From NCBI GenBank assembly GCA_934725085.1, contig CAKVAL010000023.1, positions 1 through 26,901 of the forward strand: DNA of 26,901 nt. Reading direction: 5' to 3'. The notes under the pieces were generated by a model. That model did no database searches. It saw only the letters and a list, made by a program, of their open reading frames with translations, and was not told where the DNA came from. Shown here one piece after another: positions 15,588-22,975 of this stretch. This DNA is from an uncultured Erysipelotrichaceae bacterium. Lineage in GTDB: Bacteria > Bacillota_I > Bacilli_A > Erysipelotrichales > Erysipelotrichaceae. The position numbers and the translations under genes are program-made. Position 1 is the first letter of the stretch. Each line of letters begins with the position of its first letter.

Positions 15588-16475
15588 ATGGAGACTCTTG
15601 TTACATTATCAAAAATAGATAGATTAGATAGATACACCAAGAATGACGTTGATGGTCTTTTGTTTGGTGGTCCTTTAAGTTTGCGTTTTAATTATTCTTT
15701 AAGCGAAATTAATACAATCAATGAGTATTGTCTTAAAGAGGGCTTAAAGAGATATATTGCGCTTGATGCCTTTATCAGTGAAAATGATAAAGCTGTTGTG
15801 AATGATTATTTTAGCTTTTTAAAGAATTTGGATATTGATGGTATTTATTTTACTGACTTAGGCATCATTAATGTTGCCAGTTCTTTTAAAATGGGAGACA
15901 AATTAATCTATGATCCAGATACTTTATTAACTAATAGTTTGGATATTAACTTCTTCTTACGCCAGGGTATTGGTACTGTTTTGGCTAGGGAATTGAGTTT
16001 AGATGAGGTTAAAAGGATCTTAACAAATAATCCTGGCAAATGTGATATGCAAGTGTTTGGTCATCTTAAGATGTCTTATTCTAAGCGTCATTTTATGACT
16101 AATTACTTTAATTATTTAGGAGTAGAAAAAGATATATTAGGAAAGCGTAATATTACATTAGTTGAAGAGAATCGTAATTATCGTTTGCCTATTTTAGAGG
16201 ATGAATACGGTACTCGTATTTATTCTGACTATATCTTTTTGATGTATAAAGAATTTGTAGATTTAAAGCCTTTATTAAAAAGAGCTATTATCGATGATAC
16301 TTTTATTGAAGATACTAATTTAATTTTTGCGATTTTAAGAGATGTAAAAAGAGTTAGTGATGTGAATGCGGTTTTCTTAGAAGAGAATATTTTAAGTAAA
16401 TACGATAATTATCAATTTTCTAATGGCTACCTACAAAACAAAACAAGCAAGGTAAAGGAGGATGACAATGAATAA
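15588..16475 (+). CDS. U32 family protein, TrhP1 (YrrN)-like
   Basis: 295 aa. In Bacillus the YrrN/YrrO pair (TrhP1/TrhP2) is needed for prephenate-dependent hydroxylation of the wobble uridine in tRNA (ho5U34). This protein has the short form and the QVFGHLKMSYSKRHFMTNYFNYLG block characteristic of the YrrN branch, in which the iron-sulfur cysteines of U32 proteins are absent. It overlaps the TrhP2-like gene by 8 nt, the order seen in Bacillus. The ATG at 15588 lacks a clear ribosome site; TAGAAT lies 6 nt upstream, so a very short or absent leader is possible. Assignment rests on motif and pairing. Confidence 0.75.
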   Translation: METLVTLSKIDRLDRYTKNDVDGLLFGGPLSLRFNYSLSEINTINEYCLKEGLKRYIALDAFISENDKAVVNDYFSFLKNLDIDGIYFTDLGIINVASSFKMGDKLIYDPDTLLTNSLDINFFLRQGIGTVLARELSLDEVKRILTNNPGKCDMQVFGHLKMSYSKRHFMTNYFNYLGVEKDILGKRNITLVEENRNYRLPILEDEYGTRIYSDYIFLMYKEFVDLKPLLKRAIIDDTFIEDTNLIFAILRDVKRVSDVNAVFLEENILSKYDNYQFSNGYLQNKTSKVKEDDNE

Positions 16476-17679
16476 AATTGAATTATTGGCTCCTGCTAAG
16501 GACTTGTTTAAGGCTAAGATAGCAGTTGACTATGGTGCTGATGCCATTTATTTAGGTGGTAAATGTTTTTCTTTGAGATCTCGCGCTTCTAATTTTGAGA
16601 ATGAGGATATTAAAGAAATTGTAGAATATGCCCACAGTAAGGGTGTAAAAGTATATATTACTGTTAATATCGTTTTCCATGATGATGATTTTGTGGGAAT
16701 TAAAGAATATTTAGCTTATTTAGATGAAATTGGTGTTGATGCGATTATTGTATCTTCTTTGTTTATTGTGAATTATGTTAAGAAGCATCATCCAAGAATG
16801 GAAGCGCATATTTCAACTCAAATGTCTTCAATTAATAGTGATGCGGTAAGCGTTTTGAAGATGTATGGGGCAGATCGCGTGGTACTTGGCAGAGAAGTTT
16901 CAATGGATGAAATCAAACTTATCAGTTCTGTGTCTTCTTTACCACTTGAAGTGTTTATTCATGGTGGCATGTGCTCTAATTATTCAGGACGTTGTGTTTT
17001 AAGTAATCGTATGACTAATAGAGACGCTAATAGAGGTGGCTGTGCTCATAGTTGTCGTTGGAAATATCATGTTTATGAAGGTGATACTTTAATTAGTGAT
17101 CCAGAATGTCCTTTGTCTATGTCTTCTAAAGATTTAAGGGCAGCTGACTATGTTGAAGAGATGATTAAGTGTGGTGTTGCGTCTTTAAAGATTGAAGGAC
17201 GTATGAAGTCTGAATATTATATTGCCCAGGTAGTAAAGACTTATCGTATGCTTATAGATGAAGTGTATGAAAATGGTCATTTAGAGGATGATCGTTTGGT
17301 TTACTATAATAATGAATTGACTAAGGCAGAGAATCGTTTGAGTGATTCAGGTTTCTTGAGTGGTAAATGTGATGATTCTAAACACTTATATGGTGTAAAT
17401 GGAAGCGGGGTTACTCATGATTATGTAGGTCTTGTTAAGGCTTATGACAAGAACCGCTCTTTGGCTTTAGTTGAAGTTAAGAATATGTTTGATATAAATG
17501 ATACTTTGGAAGTCTTTGGTCCAAGTGTTGATAATGAAAGATTTAAGAATACAGTGATGTTTGATGATGAGTGGAATTTCTTAAATGAAGCTCATAAGCC
17601 ATGTCAACTTGTGGTTATTCGTATGCCTTTTGAGGTTAGTAAGAATGATATGATTAGAAAGGTCAATGATGATTGTTGA
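16468..17679 (+). CDS. U32 family protein, TrhP2 (YrrO)-like tRNA hydroxylation enzyme
   Basis: 403 aa from ATG 16468, which has AAAGGAGG at good spacing; the ATG at 16462 is too close to that site. The N-terminus ELLAPAKDLFKAKIAVDYGADAIYLGG is typical of U32. The U32 signature is visible as EVFIHGGMCSNYSGRCVLS (161-179), and C169, C176, C192, C196 and C214 provide the candidate [4Fe-4S] ligands. With the preceding TrhP1-like protein it probably hydroxylates tRNA uridine 34 from prephenate. U32 proteins were once called collagenases; there is no sign of protease chemistry. A methyltransferase (YrrM-like) that would complete the mo5U pathway is not in the cluster. Confidence 0.85.
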   Translation: MNKIELLAPAKDLFKAKIAVDYGADAIYLGGKCFSLRSRASNFENEDIKEIVEYAHSKGVKVYITVNIVFHDDDFVGIKEYLAYLDEIGVDAIIVSSLFIVNYVKKHHPRMEAHISTQMSSINSDAVSVLKMYGADRVVLGREVSMDEIKLISSVSSLPLEVFIHGGMCSNYSGRCVLSNRMTNRDANRGGCAHSCRWKYHVYEGDTLISDPECPLSMSSKDLRAADYVEEMIKCGVASLKIEGRMKSEYYIAQVVKTYRMLIDEVYENGHLEDDRLVYYNNELTKAENRLSDSGFLSGKCDDSKHLYGVNGSGVTHDYVGLVKAYDKNRSLALVEVKNMFDINDTLEVFGPSVDNERFKNTVMFDDEWNFLNEAHKPCQLVVIRMPFEVSKNDMIRKVNDDC

Positions 17680-18370
17680 GGGGGCTATCGCTGTTAAGGC
17701 TTGTATCCAAGGTGGAAAGCGCGCTGTTTATAGGGTATATATAGACAAGGCCAAGAGAACTAAGGATTTTAATTATATTAGAAGACTGTGTGAATCTAAG
17801 GATATTAGTGTTCATGAATTAGAACGTTCTTCTTTCGATAAATTTGAAGTAGGCAAGACCTTTGGTGGTATTGTAGCTGATGTGAGTGAAAGAAGAAGTG
17901 ATGAACTAGGTGATGGTGATGCCTTCTATATTGATGGTATTGAAGATCCTTTTAATATTGGATATATGTTAAGAACCATCTATGCCTTGGGTGTTTCTAA
18001 TGTAATTTTAAAGGCTAGGGATTATTCCAAATTAGATGCTCAGATTATTAAATCTAGTGCTGGTGCTTATGAACTATTAAATATTAAGTATGTAGATGAT
18101 GAGTATGCATATCTTAAGTCTTTGAAGAGTAAGTATCATCTTTATTCTTTATATAGGGGTGATGATTCTAAGGATATCTTTAAGGTTAGATTTGATTTTA
18201 AATGTTTATTCTTAATCGGTGGTGAAAAAAGAGGTATCTCATCTAAGTTATTATCTTTAGTGGATACTGGTTTATATATTCCTTATGGGAATGATTTTAG
18301 AAATAGTTTGAATGCAGCTAGTGCTGTTAGTGTTGTCTCAACACTTTTATATGGACAAAGAAATGATTGA
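17669..18370 (+). CDS. SpoU/TrmH-family RNA 2'-O-methyltransferase, copy 1
   Basis: 233 aa with the SpoU (SPOUT) motifs: motif 1 IEDPFNIGYMLRTIYALGVSNVIL, motif 2 LIGGEKRGISSKLL, motif 3 IPYGNDFRNSLNAASAVSVVSTLL. The knot binds SAM and methylates a ribose 2'-OH in rRNA or tRNA; the target cannot be read from the sequence. The N-terminal third (MIVEGAIAVKACIQ) is a small L30e-like substrate domain. It overlaps the TrhP2-like gene by 11 nt (ATG 17669, or 17666), with GAAAGG as ribosome site. Together with its neighbours it forms an RNA-modification operon. Confidence 0.85.
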   Translation: MIVEGAIAVKACIQGGKRAVYRVYIDKAKRTKDFNYIRRLCESKDISVHELERSSFDKFEVGKTFGGIVADVSERRSDELGDGDAFYIDGIEDPFNIGYMLRTIYALGVSNVILKARDYSKLDAQIIKSSAGAYELLNIKYVDDEYAYLKSLKSKYHLYSLYRGDDSKDIFKVRFDFKCLFLIGGEKRGISSKLLSLVDTGLYIPYGNDFRNSLNAASAVSVVSTLLYGQRND

Positions 18371-19076
18371 ATCGTTAGAAAATAAAAAGGTAAAAGATTG
18401 GACACGTCTTCATTTAAAAAAGTATCGTGATCGTAATTATTTAATCCTTGATAAAGAAGTTCTTTTGGAAGCTTATAAACAAGGATACTTGGATACTTTG
18501 ATTTATTGTGGTCAAAGGCCTTTTGACTTTGATAAGGCTTATGAGGTATCTAGAGTTGTTTTAAATAAGATTTCTAAAAGAGATGACCTTGACTATATTG
18601 GGGTTGGCAAGGAAATAGAGGAAAAAAGAGAATATTGTTCAAGAATAATGATGTTGGATGAACTTTCTGATCCTTTGAATATTGGTAGAATCATGGAGTG
18701 TGCATATTTATTTGGCTTTGATACTATTCTTTTAAGTGAAAATTGTGCTGATATTTATCATCCTAAGTGTTTGAGTGCTTCTAAGGGTGCTATTTATCAT
18801 TTAAACATCTTTAGAGGGAATTTAGTTGAACAAATAAAGGATTTAAAAGAAAAGGGCTATATTATTTATGCCACTGGTTTAAAAGAAAATAGTTTGTTTC
18901 TTGATGAAGTAAACAAAAGCCCTAAGATGGCTTTCGTGCTTGGCAATGAAGGATCTGGTGTATCAAAGGAAGTCTTTGATAGTACCGATGAGACTGTTAA
19001 GATCCAGATGCATAATATCGATTCTTTAAATGTTGCCATGGCTGGTTCTATTATCATGTATCGTTTTTTAGTATAG
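18363..19076 (+). CDS. SpoU/TrmH-family RNA methyltransferase, copy 2
   Basis: 237 aa. ATG 18363 overlaps the preceding stop as ATGATTGA and gives the canonical MIESLENKKVKDWTRLHLKKYRDRNYLILDKEVLLEA start; ORF extension to 18312 runs inside the previous gene. SpoU motifs: ELSDPLNIGRIMECAYLFGFDTIL, SKGAIYHLN, FVLGNEGSGVSKEVF and IQMHNIDSLNVAMAGSIIMY. Closest in layout to the RlmB/TrmH-like rRNA methyltransferases, but the site is unknown. It is distinct from copy 1 in the N-terminal domain. Its stop overlaps the convergent acylphosphatase gene by 9 nt, and no terminator is visible between them. Confidence 0.87.
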   Translation: MIESLENKKVKDWTRLHLKKYRDRNYLILDKEVLLEAYKQGYLDTLIYCGQRPFDFDKAYEVSRVVLNKISKRDDLDYIGVGKEIEEKREYCSRIMMLDELSDPLNIGRIMECAYLFGFDTILLSENCADIYHPKCLSASKGAIYHLNIFRGNLVEQIKDLKEKGYIIYATGLKENSLFLDEVNKSPKMAFVLGNEGSGVSKEVFDSTDETVKIQMHNIDSLNVAMAGSIIMYRFLV

Positions 19077-19370
19077 AATCTTAAAGTTCTTTTCTTGTTT
19101 ACATGGTATTTTTTTAAGATAATAGTCTTCGATTCTAATGAAGTTTCTAACTTTGAAGCCATCTATGCTTAGGTAGCTTCCTTGTTTTAACATTTTACTA
19201 ATGAAGGTCATGATTAGATCTTCATCACCCTGTATCTCAACCTCGACGTTACCATTGTCGAGGTTTTTTGCCTGTCCAGTTAAATCCAATTCAGTTGCGA
19301 TTCTTTGACAAGTATAGCGAAAGCCTACTCCTTGTACCTGTCCTTTAAATATAATCAAGTATCTTTCCAT
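19068..19370 (-). CDS. acyP: Acylphosphatase
   Basis: 100 aa, the usual size. It hydrolyses acyl phosphates. The family signature GQVQGVGFRY contains the phosphate-binding R18, and AKNLDNGNVEVEIQG contains catalytic N36. The C-terminus converges on and overlaps the SpoU gene by 9 nt. On the minus strand TATAAT (19377-19382) ends only 6 nt before the ATG, so the transcript would be leaderless or nearly so; no Shine-Dalgarno is present. It is divergent from the MarR-activase gene and could respond to the same regulator. Confidence 0.92.
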   Translation of the reverse strand: MERYLIIFKGQVQGVGFRYTCQRIATELDLTGQAKNLDNGNVEVEIQGDEDLIMTFISKMLKQGSYLSIDGFKVRNFIRIEDYYLKKIPCKQEKNFKILY

Positions 19371-19428
19371 ACAAATATTATAACCATGAAATATTGTTTC
19401 AAGGATTTTTAAATTTGTGTGTATTAAA

Positions 19429-19458
19429 TTAGTTGAACGTTCAACTTATTGTTATAAT
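19429..19458 (+). promoter_or_regulatory. Promoter of the second RNR operon
   Basis: TATAAT at 19453-19458; the best -35 is TTAGTT (19429-19434, 18-nt spacer), which is poor. The ATG at 19468 is only 9 nt beyond the -10, predicting a leader of about 2-3 nt. Confidence 0.6.
19432..19445. promoter_or_regulatory. Putative MarR-type operator, site 2
   Basis: GTTGAACGTTCAAC is a perfect 14-bp palindrome, extended to 16 bp by flanking A and T. It sits 7 nt upstream of the -10 of the gene for the MarR-activase fusion, covering the -35 region, as expected for autoregulation. It matches site 1 (9263-9276) at 13 of 14 bases. Confidence 0.8.
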
Positions 19459-19467
19459 GAATACACT

Positions 19468-20610
19468 ATGGAAAGATTAATGAATGTGGATCCAATGATT
19501 TTGAATCGTTGTAACCAAAAATATTATGACAAGGTATTATCTAAATACGATATTTCTTATACTCAAATGTTTATATTGATGGCAATCTATGAACATAAGG
19601 GTCTTTCGATGAATGAATTGGCTGTTCTTGGAGCTTATGATAAAGGGACTATTACTAAGGCTATTCAAAAGTTAGAACAATTAGGCTTTGTAGAGATGAC
19701 TTTAAGTAGTGAAGATAAGCGATTGAAGTTATTGAATACAACGCCAAAGTGTGATCACATTATGCCTGAACTGTATATGATTAGACAAGGTTGGCAGGAT
19801 TATTTGTTTAAGGATATTAGTAGGGAAGATTATTTAACTTATGTTAGTGTTGTTGAAAGACTTAATAATAAGGCTAAGGAATATCCTCATTATGAGAATG
19901 ATTTAAATATTCATATCTATGGTCTTCAAAAGCTTACATTATTAGATTATCCAGGTAAGATGGCAGCTACTTTGTTTACTGGTGGTTGTAACTTTAGATG
20001 CCCATTTTGTCATAATCGTTCACTTGTTTTCTTGAATGAACAAGAGGGTGAAATTGATCAAAAGTTGATTTTTGAATATTTAGAGAAAAGAAAGAATGTG
20101 CTAGATGGTGTTTGTATAAGCGGTGGTGAACCTTTATTACAAGAGGGTATCAATGACTTATGCAGACATATTAAGGACTTGGGTTTGATGGTTAAGCTAG
20201 ATACAAATGGCTATTGTTTCGACTTATTGAAAGAATTGGTTGAAGAGGGTTTAGTGGATTATGTAGCCATGGATATTAAGAATACCAAGGATAAATATAG
20301 CTTGACTTGCGGTTTAAATGATATGGACTTAAGTGGAATAGAAAAAAGTGTTGAGTATCTAAAGTCTAATGCAGTCGATTATGAATTTAGAACTACTATT
20401 GTCAAAGAATTTCATGAGGATTTAGATCTTGATTCATTAGGTAAATGGCTAAAGGGTGCTAAAAGATATTATCTACAAAATTTTGAAAGTAGAGATTCTT
20501 GTATTCAAAGTGGTTTGAGTAGTTTGGATGAAAGTAGGTTGAAAGAATACCAAGAGGTATTGAGTAAATATATTGATAATGTATATGTAAGAGGAATTCA
20601 GGAGGACTAA
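19468..20610 (+). CDS. nrdG: MarR-family regulator fused to NrdG2-type radical SAM activase
   Basis: 380 aa. Residues about 5-135 are a MarR winged helix: YDISYTQMFILMAIYEHKGLSMNELA, recognition helix DKGTITKAIQKLEQLGFVE and wing SSEDKRLKLLNTTPK. After a linker, residues about 150-380 are a radical SAM activase of the NrdG2 type: GLQKLTLLDYPGKMAATLFTGG, cluster cysteines C174-x3-C178-x2-C181 and ISGGEPLLQEG. It should activate the NrdD encoded directly downstream. I place the start at ATG 19468, with ATG 19480 as alternative; the frame reaches 19417 but that includes operator and promoter. NrdG proteins normally lack a DNA-binding domain. The palindrome in its own promoter and at nrdD (9305) suggests that it also regulates both reductases; that role is inference. 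Confidence 0.88.
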   Translation: MERLMNVDPMILNRCNQKYYDKVLSKYDISYTQMFILMAIYEHKGLSMNELAVLGAYDKGTITKAIQKLEQLGFVEMTLSSEDKRLKLLNTTPKCDHIMPELYMIRQGWQDYLFKDISREDYLTYVSVVERLNNKAKEYPHYENDLNIHIYGLQKLTLLDYPGKMAATLFTGGCNFRCPFCHNRSLVFLNEQEGEIDQKLIFEYLEKRKNVLDGVCISGGEPLLQEGINDLCRHIKDLGLMVKLDTNGYCFDLLKELVEEGLVDYVAMDIKNTKDKYSLTCGLNDMDLSGIEKSVEYLKSNAVDYEFRTTIVKEFHEDLDLDSLGKWLKGAKRYYLQNFESRDSCIQSGLSSLDESRLKEYQEVLSKYIDNVYVRGIQED

Positions 20611-20611
20611 C

Positions 20612-22975
20612 ATGTATAAGGTGATTAAAAGAGATGGCAAGGAAGTTGATTTTAATGTAAATAAGATTTCTAATGCGATTGGTAAGGCTTTTGCGGCAGT
20701 TGGTAGAGACTTTCATCCAAGTGTAGTTGAACTATTGGCACTTAGAACTTGTGCTGATTTTGAGACTAAAGTAAAAGATGGCAAGGTTTATGTAGAAGAT
20801 ATTCAAGATAGTGTTGAAAAGGTATTGTCTGAGAGTAATTATGCTGATGTTGCTAAGGCATATATTCTTTATCGTAAACAAAGAGAAAAGGCCCGTAATT
20901 TATCAGAAACTATGTTGGACTATAAGAAGTTAGTTAATTCTTATGTTGATTCAATTGACTGGCGTGTTAAAGAGAATTCGACAGTTACTTATTCGGTTGG
21001 TGGTTTAATTCTTTCAAATTCTGGTGCAATTACAGCCAACTATTGGTTGAGTGAGATTTATCCAAATGAAATAGCTAATGCCCATCGTAATTGTGATATT
21101 CATATTCATGATTTGAGCATGCTTACAGGATATTGCGCTGGTTGGTCACTTAGACAATTGATTCAAGAAGGATTAGGTGGTATTAAGGGTAAGATTACAT
21201 CTGCTCCTGCAAAGCATTTATCTACTTTGTGTAATCAAATGGTAAATTTCTTGGGTATTATGCAAAATGAGTGGGCTGGTGCACAGGCTTTTTCTTCCTT
21301 TGATACTTATTTGGCGCCTTTTGTAAGAGAAGATAATTTATCTTATAAGCAAGTTAAACAATGTATCCAATCTTTTGTCTATGGTGTTAATACACCTTCT
21401 CGTTGGGGCACCCAAGCGCCTTTCTCTAATATTACATTAGACTGGACAGTTCCTGAGGATATGGCTGAACAATTTTGCTTGGTTGGTGGCGAAGAACTTC
21501 CATATACTTATAAAGAATGTCAAAAAGAAATGGATATGATCAACAAGGCCTTTATTGAAGTAATGTTGGAGGGTGATGCCAATGGTAGAGGTTTCCAATA
21601 TCCAATTCCTACTTATTCAATTACTAAGGATTTTGATTTCTCGGAGACTGAGAATAATAAGTTATTGTTTGGAATGACTGCTAAGTATGGTACTCCTTAT
21701 TTCTCTAATTATGTAAATTCGGATATGAAGCCAAGTGATATTAGATCAATGTGCTGTCGTTTAAGATTGGACTTAAGAGAATTAAGAAAGAAATCAGGTG
21801 GCTATTTTGGTTCAGGTGAGTCAACAGGTTCTGTTGGTGTGGTTACTGTTAATATGCCTCGTATTGCCTATTTAGCTAAAGACAGAGAAGACTTCTATAA
21901 TCGTTTGGATAAGATCATGGATCTTTCAGCTAAGTCTTTAAAGATTAAAAGAGAAGTTATCACTAAGTTATTAGAGAATGGCTTATATCCATATACATTA
22001 AGATATTTGGGCACATTCAAGAATCATTTCTCTACTATTGGTTTAGTTGGTATGAATGAGGCTTGTTTAAATGCTAATTGGATAAAAGCTGATTTGACTG
22101 AAGAAATTGCTCAAGATTTTACTGAAGAAGTATTGAATCATATGCGTGAGCGTTTGGTTATTTATCAAGAGATGTATGGTGATTTATACAACTTGGAAGC
22201 TACTCCTGCGGAGTCTACGGCTTATCGTTTGGCGAAGCACGATAAGAAGGAATATAAGGATATTATTACAGCAAATGATGATTCTAAGGTTCCATATTAT
22301 ACAAACTCTTCACATTTACCAGTAAGTTTTACTGATGATGTGTTTAGAGCTTTAGATATTGAGGATAGATTCCAGAATTTATATACTTCAGGTACTGTTT
22401 TCCATACTTTCTTAGGTGAGAAGTTACCTGATTGGAGAGCTGCTGCAAGTCTTGTTAAGAAGATTGCGACTAATTATAAGTTACCTTACTATACTATTTC
22501 TCCAACTTATTCTATTTGTGAAGATCATGGTTATCTTACAGGTGAGGTTTATACTTGTCCAATTTGTGGTAAGAAGACTGAAGTTTGGTCTCGTATTACT
22601 GGTTATTATCGTCCTATTTCTAACTGGAATGATGGTAAGGCTCAAGAGTTTAAGGATCGTGTAGAGTATCTTCCAAATGATTCAACTGTTTTAAAGGCTA
22701 AAGAAGTTGAAGAGGAGATTGTTAAGGAAGAACCAAAACACGAATATAAGCCAAATAAGTTAACAATCTTCGTGCAGGATCATTGTCCTAAGTGTAAGGG
22801 TGCTGAACAAAGATTAAAACTTAAGGGTATTAATTATGATGTTGTTAATTGTAGTGTAGATACTGAGTTAGCTAGAAAACTAGGGGTTGTAGAGACACCT
22901 ACAATTATCGATACTGATGGTAAGTGGTACTGTGGTGCTAATGCGGCAGTTGATTATTTAAAAGATCATGAGTAA
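20612..22975 (+). CDS. nrdD: Anaerobic RNR NrdD with fused glutaredoxin-like domain
   Basis: 787 aa. ATP-cone at 1-95 (YKVIKRDGKEVDFNVNKISNAIGKAF), glycyl-radical barrel with finger-loop cysteines C381-C382 (RSMCCRLRLDL), zinc site with C636, C649, C652 (SICEDHGYL, CPICG) and glycyl radical G664 in RITGYYRPISNWNDGKAQEF. This radical loop differs from the RxCGYLG of the first NrdD and belongs to the NrdD2-like subtype reduced by a redoxin rather than formate. Residues 713-787 are a glutaredoxin/NrdH-like domain with active site C725-P-K-C728 and cis-proline region VETPTIID, tethered by a charged linker. So the reductase carries its electron donor. AGGAGG from the end of the activase gene serves as ribosome site; the reductase for the redoxin follows with an 8-nt overlap. 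Confidence 0.95.
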   Translation: MYKVIKRDGKEVDFNVNKISNAIGKAFAAVGRDFHPSVVELLALRTCADFETKVKDGKVYVEDIQDSVEKVLSESNYADVAKAYILYRKQREKARNLSETMLDYKKLVNSYVDSIDWRVKENSTVTYSVGGLILSNSGAITANYWLSEIYPNEIANAHRNCDIHIHDLSMLTGYCAGWSLRQLIQEGLGGIKGKITSAPAKHLSTLCNQMVNFLGIMQNEWAGAQAFSSFDTYLAPFVREDNLSYKQVKQCIQSFVYGVNTPSRWGTQAPFSNITLDWTVPEDMAEQFCLVGGEELPYTYKECQKEMDMINKAFIEVMLEGDANGRGFQYPIPTYSITKDFDFSETENNKLLFGMTAKYGTPYFSNYVNSDMKPSDIRSMCCRLRLDLRELRKKSGGYFGSGESTGSVGVVTVNMPRIAYLAKDREDFYNRLDKIMDLSAKSLKIKREVITKLLENGLYPYTLRYLGTFKNHFSTIGLVGMNEACLNANWIKADLTEEIAQDFTEEVLNHMRERLVIYQEMYGDLYNLEATPAESTAYRLAKHDKKEYKDIITANDDSKVPYYTNSSHLPVSFTDDVFRALDIEDRFQNLYTSGTVFHTFLGEKLPDWRAAASLVKKIATNYKLPYYTISPTYSICEDHGYLTGEVYTCPICGKKTEVWSRITGYYRPISNWNDGKAQEFKDRVEYLPNDSTVLKAKEVEEEIVKEEPKHEYKPNKLTIFVQDHCPKCKGAEQRLKLKGINYDVVNCSVDTELARKLGVVETPTIIDTDGKWYCGANAAVDYLKDHE

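Noticed and set aside
15588..17679. U32 proteins as collagenases
   Set aside because: The name is historical; this pair matches the tRNA-hydroxylation branch and shows no protease catalytic site.
19417..19467. Upstream extension of the MarR-activase frame
   Set aside because: It would translate the palindrome and the -10 box; no ribosome site precedes 19417.
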